From assembly GCA_002409445.1 (NCBI GenBank), contig DHNJ01000167.1:1102-10088 (forward strand): a DNA stretch of 8,987 nucleotides, given 5' to 3'. The notes below the pieces were generated by a model. It worked only from the letters and a program-made list of their open reading frames with translations, did no database searches and was not told where the DNA came from. Source of the DNA: Armatimonadetes bacterium UBA5419. GTDB lineage: Bacteria > Armatimonadota > UBA10988. Positions 6,114 through 8,987 of this stretch are shown piece after piece; positions within the stretch are counted from its first letter, which is position 1, and every line of letters begins with the position of its first letter. Position numbers and translations under genes: made by a program.

Positions 6114-6141
6114 GTATAGCCGTCGCTCATGCTACGGTCAA
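6113..6141 (-). promoter_or_regulatory. Near-consensus sigma70-type promoter for the nif3 unit
   Basis: Read on the minus strand: TTGACC (6141-6136), exactly 17 nt, TATACT (6118-6113). Each hexamer differs from consensus at one base. This is the best promoter in the window and an AT-rich patch in GC-rich DNA. Transcription would begin near 6106, with a leader of about 24 nt before ATG 6082. It overlaps the inverted-repeat operator and sits immediately after a GC hairpin that follows the M16 genes. Confidence 0.7.
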
Positions 6142-6143
6142 AC

Positions 6144-6163
6144 CGCGCGGAGTCGGCCGCGCG
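6144..6163 (-). terminator. GC hairpin after the M16 pair, possible terminator
   Basis: CGCGCGG (6163-6157, minus strand) pairs perfectly with CCGCGCG (6150-6144) around a 6-nt loop, starting 4 nt after the TGA stop of the catalytic M16 gene. Only three T residues follow (GTTTGACC), and these are also the start of the nif3 -35 element. The stem is strong and the T-run weak, so partial termination is the most that can be claimed. Confidence 0.4.
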
Positions 6164-6167
6164 CCGC

Positions 6168-7397
6168 TCAGTGCAGCTCGTCGATCGGCCCCACGGCGGC
6201 CACCGCCAGCTGGTCGAACGGCCGCTCGGCCAACAACGCGTTGCAGTCCTCGACGGTCACCGCCCGCAACTGCGCCAGCCAGTCGTCCATCGACAGCTGC
6301 TGCTCGCGGTAGACCCAGTTGAAGCCGACGTTGACCAGCCGCCCCAGCGGCGACTCGGCCTGCAGGACGACGCCGCTGGCGAACCGCCGCGTCGCGCGCT
6401 GCAGCTCGTCGGCGCGGATGCCCTCGCGCTGGACCTCGTCCAGCACGCCGCGGTAGACGTCGAGCGCTCGCTGGCTCGCCTCGGGCTGGCAGACGAGCAC
6501 GCCGGCGAAGGTGCCACTGCCGTCCTCCTCGTCGTGACCCAGCTGCGCGCGGTCGGCCAGGCCCGGCGCGACCAGCGCCCAGTGCAGGCGGCTGGCCTGG
6601 CCCGAGCCGATCACCGCGGCCAGGACCGACGCGGCGTAACGGCGCTCGTCGCGGGCGGCCAGGCCCGGCGCCATGAGGATCATGTTCGTCTGCTGGAAGC
6701 GGTCGATCCGCGTGGTCTTGACCCCGGCCCCCGCCACCGGCCCGGCCACGTCGCGTCCCGCCTGGCTCGGCGTCCAACCACCGCAGGCCGCCTCGATCTG
6801 CGCCACCGCCGCGTCCCAGTCGTACTTGCCGCTGAGCACGAAGGTCAAGTTGTCCGCCGCGTAGCGCCGCTGGAAGTAGTCCAGCATCTGCGCCTGCCGC
6901 AGGTCGGTAATGCTCTGGGTCGTGCCCAGGACGAGCTGGCTCAGCGGGTGCGTGCCATAGTGCAGCGAGCGACACAGGTCGTGGGCGATCCACATCGGCC
7001 GGTCCGCGTACATGGCGATCTCTTCAATGATGACCTTCTTCTCCATATCGAAGTCGGTCTCGCGCAGCGCCGGCCGCATCATCTCCGCCAGCAGCCCAAC
7101 CAGCCGGCCCTGATACTCGGGCAGCACCTGGCCGTAGTAGACCGTGTTCTCCTCGGAGGTGAACGCGTTGTACCGCGCGCCGATCTCGTCGAAGGTCTTG
7201 TTGATCTCGTCGTAGCTCAGCCGCTCGGTGCCCTTGAACATCATGTGCTCGAGGAAGTGGCTGACGCCACTCTCGGCCAGGGTCTCGTCGCGGCTGCCCG
7301 TGCGGCAGAAGAAGCCCGCGGCCAGCGAGAGCGACTCGGGGTTGTACTCACCAATCAGCCGCAAGCCGTTGGCGAGCTGGGTCTGGTCTTGGCGCAT
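6168..7397 (-). CDS. M16B zinc metallopeptidase, catalytic (HxxEH) subunit
   Basis: A 409-aa pitrilysin-fold peptidase subunit, the usual half-size of the M16B group, which cleaves peptides and sometimes processes exported or misfolded chains. The inverted zinc motif is HFLEH (His47, Glu50, His51) in SGVSHFLEHMMFKGT. Glu126 in VIIEEIAM is the expected third zinc ligand, about 75 residues on. The C-terminal inactive-fold domain has GSGQASRLHWALVAPGLADRA at about 264-284, where homologues carry the peptide-anchoring Arg and Tyr; both are missing. No signal peptide is seen, so it is probably cytoplasmic. Start: ATG 7397 is preceded by AGGAGGAG at good spacing. An open frame continues to 7574, but the extra residues overlap the upstream gene and are unlike the family. 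It lies 14 nt after the partner gene's stop, so the two are surely co-transcribed. Confidence 0.95.
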   Translation of the reverse strand: MRQDQTQLANGLRLIGEYNPESLSLAAGFFCRTGSRDETLAESGVSHFLEHMMFKGTERLSYDEINKTFDEIGARYNAFTSEENTVYYGQVLPEYQGRLVGLLAEMMRPALRETDFDMEKKVIIEEIAMYADRPMWIAHDLCRSLHYGTHPLSQLVLGTTQSITDLRQAQMLDYFQRRYAADNLTFVLSGKYDWDAAVAQIEAACGGWTPSQAGRDVAGPVAGAGVKTTRIDRFQQTNMILMAPGLAARDERRYAASVLAAVIGSGQASRLHWALVAPGLADRAQLGHDEEDGSGTFAGVLVCQPEASQRALDVYRGVLDEVQREGIRADELQRATRRFASGVVLQAESPLGRLVNVGFNWVYREQQLSMDDWLAQLRAVTVEDCNALLAERPFDQLAVAAVGPIDELH

Positions 7398-7411
7398 CGT
7401 CGGCTCCTCCT

Positions 7412-8653
7412 CTACAAGCTCAGGCCGGCCGGCCAGTCGAAGCCGGTGCCCAGGGTGACCACGGTATAGCCCGCGGGCTCGTGGGCCGCCAGGTAGTCGT
7501 TGACGCTGGTCGCCGTGACCGCCTCCAGCCCCGCGCGGACCTCCGCCGCGCTGCGCACTCGGCCCAGCAGCCACCAGTCCTGCGCCGCGCGCCCGGCCCG
7601 CGCGCCGGTCGATTCCTCGGCCATCACCTCGTTGCTCAGCAGCCCGACCCGCGCCCGCTCGACCTCCTCGGCCGTGACGCTACCAGCCAGCCGGCGCAGC
7701 TCGCCCAGCGTCACCTCGAGCGTCTCGGCGCTGCGCTCGGTGGTCGTGCCCGCCTGGGTCAGCTGGTAGCCGTGGCCGGCGATCATCTGCAGCCGCGAGC
7801 CGACCGAGTAGCAGAGGCCGCGCTTCTCGCGGACCTCGGTGAACAGTCGCGCACCCATCCCGCCCGAGAGCACCGCCGAGGCGACCGATGCCTGGTACCG
7901 GTTAGCATCGGTCGGCGGCACGGCCGGCGAGGCCAGGCCGATGTGCACTTGCTCGGTGCTCGCGGTCACGTGCTCATAGTGCGCGCCGATCCGCGGCTCC
8001 ACCGCCAGCGGCGCCGGCGGCGCACCCGCCCAGCTGCCGAACGCGTCGGTCAGCCGCGCGATCGCCTCGTCCGGGTCGACGCCACCAGCCACCGACAGCA
8101 CTGCGCCGGCCGGCTGGTACTGCGCGCGCCAGGCGGCACGCAGGGCGTCTGGCGTGGCCGCGCTCAGCGTCTCGCTGCTGCCCAGGGCCCCGCGGCCGAA
8201 GTCGCCGGGGAAGTAGCGAGCGGTCAGCTCGACGCCGAGCTTGCGCGCCGGCTGATCATCGAGCCCGCTCAACTCGGCCAGCGCCAACTGCCGCACCGGC
8301 TCGAACTCGTCAGCGGGCAGGCGCGGGTCCAAAATGGTGTCGGCCAGCAGCGGCAGCGCCTTGGCCCAGTCGTCGGCGAGGCAGGTCAGCGACCAGTTGG
8401 TCGCCTGCCGCCCGGCCGAGCCGCCGCGCGCCGCGCCCAGGTTCTCCAGCGCCTCGTTCAGCGCCCGCGTGTCGCGCCCGCCGGCACCCCGCTGGCACCA
8501 GGCATGCAGCAGCCGCGCCGTGCCCTCTGCGCCACGCGCATCATGGGCGGTGCCCACCGGCAGCACTAGATGCGTCGCGACCGCCAGCCGCGCCAGCGGC
8601 TCGACCAGCAGCAACAGACCGTTGGGCAGAAGGTGTTCGAGGCGATGGGACAT
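7412..8653 (-). CDS. M16B peptidase-like, non-catalytic R/Y subunit
   Basis: A 413-aa M16-fold protein that lacks the zinc site: where homologues have HxxEH it reads RLLHA (47-51, in GTARLLHAWCQRG). It keeps the substrate-anchoring pair, Arg275 and Tyr282, in FTEVREKRGLCYSV, and the GGMGARLF loop at 264-271. In known bacterial M16B heterodimers (the Sphingomonas Sph2681/Sph2682 type) one subunit supplies zinc and the other the Arg/Tyr pair, and this gene with its downstream neighbour fits that division exactly. Start: ATG 8653 has GGGAG about 6 nt upstream and fits the family start (MSHRLEHLLPNGL). The frame continues to a TTG at 8704 with 17 unconserved residues. No signal peptide is evident. 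It is the first gene of the two-gene unit; a one-ended repeat copy lies upstream. Confidence 0.94.
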   Translation of the reverse strand: MSHRLEHLLPNGLLLLVEPLARLAVATHLVLPVGTAHDARGAEGTARLLHAWCQRGAGGRDTRALNEALENLGAARGGSAGRQATNWSLTCLADDWAKALPLLADTILDPRLPADEFEPVRQLALAELSGLDDQPARKLGVELTARYFPGDFGRGALGSSETLSAATPDALRAAWRAQYQPAGAVLSVAGGVDPDEAIARLTDAFGSWAGAPPAPLAVEPRIGAHYEHVTASTEQVHIGLASPAVPPTDANRYQASVASAVLSGGMGARLFTEVREKRGLCYSVGSRLQMIAGHGYQLTQAGTTTERSAETLEVTLGELRRLAGSVTAEEVERARVGLLSNEVMAEESTGARAGRAAQDWWLLGRVRSAAEVRAGLEAVTATSVNDYLAAHEPAGYTVVTLGTGFDWPAGLSL

Positions 8654-8691
8654 AGCGGACTCCCGGCAAAGCAAATACCGACCCACCGCCC

Positions 8692-8720
8692 AAGGTACGC
8701 GCAACAGCCGCTTCTGCCAA
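8692..8720 (-). promoter_or_regulatory. Tentative promoter for the M16 pair
   Basis: On the minus strand: TTGGCA (8720-8715), 17 nt, TACCTT (8697-8692). The -35 is good; the -10 matches consensus at only three positions. Placement 40-70 nt before ATG 8653 is sensible, but other weak hexamers exist nearby. Confidence 0.25.
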
Positions 8721-8738
8721 GGGTGCGGCGGCGCTCCT

Positions 8739-8880
8739 TTGTACCGCCGCCGCTCCGGCGGCAGAGCCGCGGCACGCCCCCCGCCTCACCCGTCCGCGCT
8801 CCGCCACGGACCACCCTAACTGGGACCGCGGACATTCCTGTCCGCACCCTTAGACTCGGCCACAGCGCAGCGGAGGCCGA
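8739..8880 (+). repeat. Repeat copy C, one-ended relative of copies A and B
   Basis: It starts TTGTACCGCCGCCG like A and B, with a perfect hairpin GCCGCCG-CTC-CGGCGGC (8744-8760), then diverges. It regains the shared module CTGGGACCGCGGACA-TTCC-TGTCCGC (8820-8845), with the stem-loop at 8828-8845. Here the outer helix is CTAA/TTAG (8816-8819, 8850-8853) and GGG/CCC (8822-8824, 8847-8849) instead of TTGACT/AGTTAA. A further hairpin, TCGGCC/GGCCGA (8856-8861, 8875-8880), sits where stem-loop 2 lies in A and B. The expected right-hand terminal repeat near 8936-8961 is absent. It has the same orientation as A and B, roughly 5 kb away. Confidence 0.7.
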
Positions 8881-8987
8881 AGCAGGATTTGGCTAGTTCC
8901 GGCGCTACATTTCGGCATACCGTCACCGGCGGTGGTGGGCCGGGCCCGTACGTTCCGGCTGGGCTGGCGCCCAGCGTTGTGGGCTAG
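8881..8987. other. Non-coding right end, no gene seen
   Basis: No start codon with a ribosome site and sustained reading frame is visible on either strand. The only structure is a hairpin, GCTGGGC-TGGC-GCCCAGC (8958-8975), with a 7-bp stem and no T-run on either side, and a GC palindrome around 8938-8948. It may be the edge of the next intergenic region. Confidence 0.5.

Noticed and set aside
4422..6119. 565-codon plus-strand open frame opposite the zinc-ribbon and nif3 genes
   Set aside because: It spans two well-supported minus-strand genes and their junction and turns Ser/Arg-rich without motifs; a GC-rich shadow.
6129..7469. 446-codon plus-strand open frame opposite the catalytic M16 gene
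   Set aside because: It is antisense to the HxxEH-bearing frame, with no ribosome site and no recognisable domain.
7481..8569. 362-codon plus-strand open frame opposite the R/Y M16 gene
   Set aside because: Same reason: a shadow of a gene with a strong family match and a good ribosome site.

Overview
The window is a GC-rich bacterial chromosomal segment carrying six protein genes, a 0.75 kb repeat-filled gap between convergent genes, and several compact control regions. There is no tRNA, rRNA, CRISPR array, transposase or phage gene. The host cannot be named from this sequence. The high GC, the Gfo/Idh/MocA oxidoreductase and the interspersed hairpins built on GCGGACA-N4-TGTCCGC loosely suggest a phylum such as Armatimonadota, Planctomycetota or Chloroflexota; that is inference.

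Layout, left to right. 1-1761 (minus) is the N-terminal 587 codons of purL (FGAM synthase large subunit), cut by the window edge. A 118-bp divergent spacer holds a candidate promoter on each strand, both with the -10 hexamer TAGAAT. 1880-2950 (plus) is a Gfo/Idh/MocA NAD(P)-dependent oxidoreductase. 2951-3706 has no credible gene. It contains two ungapped 223-bp copies (2979-3201 and 3368-3590, 192 of 223 positions identical by hand count) of an element with 26-bp terminal inverted repeats and internal hairpins.

From 8653 down to 3707 all five genes run on the minus strand and form two apparent transcription units. The first is a pair of M16B peptidase subunits. The upstream one has lost the HxxEH zinc site but keeps the Arg/Tyr pair, and the downstream one keeps HxxEH but lacks the Arg/Tyr pair, so together they look like one obligate heterodimeric protease. 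The second is nif3-like, then a C4 zinc-ribbon/coiled-coil protein, then an SDR oxidoreductase, with a 2-nt gap and an 8-nt overlap between genes. The 85 bp between the units (6083-6167) pack a GC hairpin, a near-consensus sigma70-type promoter (TTGACC-N17-TATACT) and a perfect 11-bp inverted repeat over the predicted transcription start, which looks like an operator.

A third, one-ended copy of the repeat (8739 to about 8880) lies upstream of the M16 pair. The rest, to 8987, is non-coding as far as can be seen. Most of the genes are ordinary. The least explained items are the repeat family, whose two full copies differ in a way that preserves a plus-strand RNA hairpin, the nif3 operator, and an SDR with Arg in place of its catalytic Lys.
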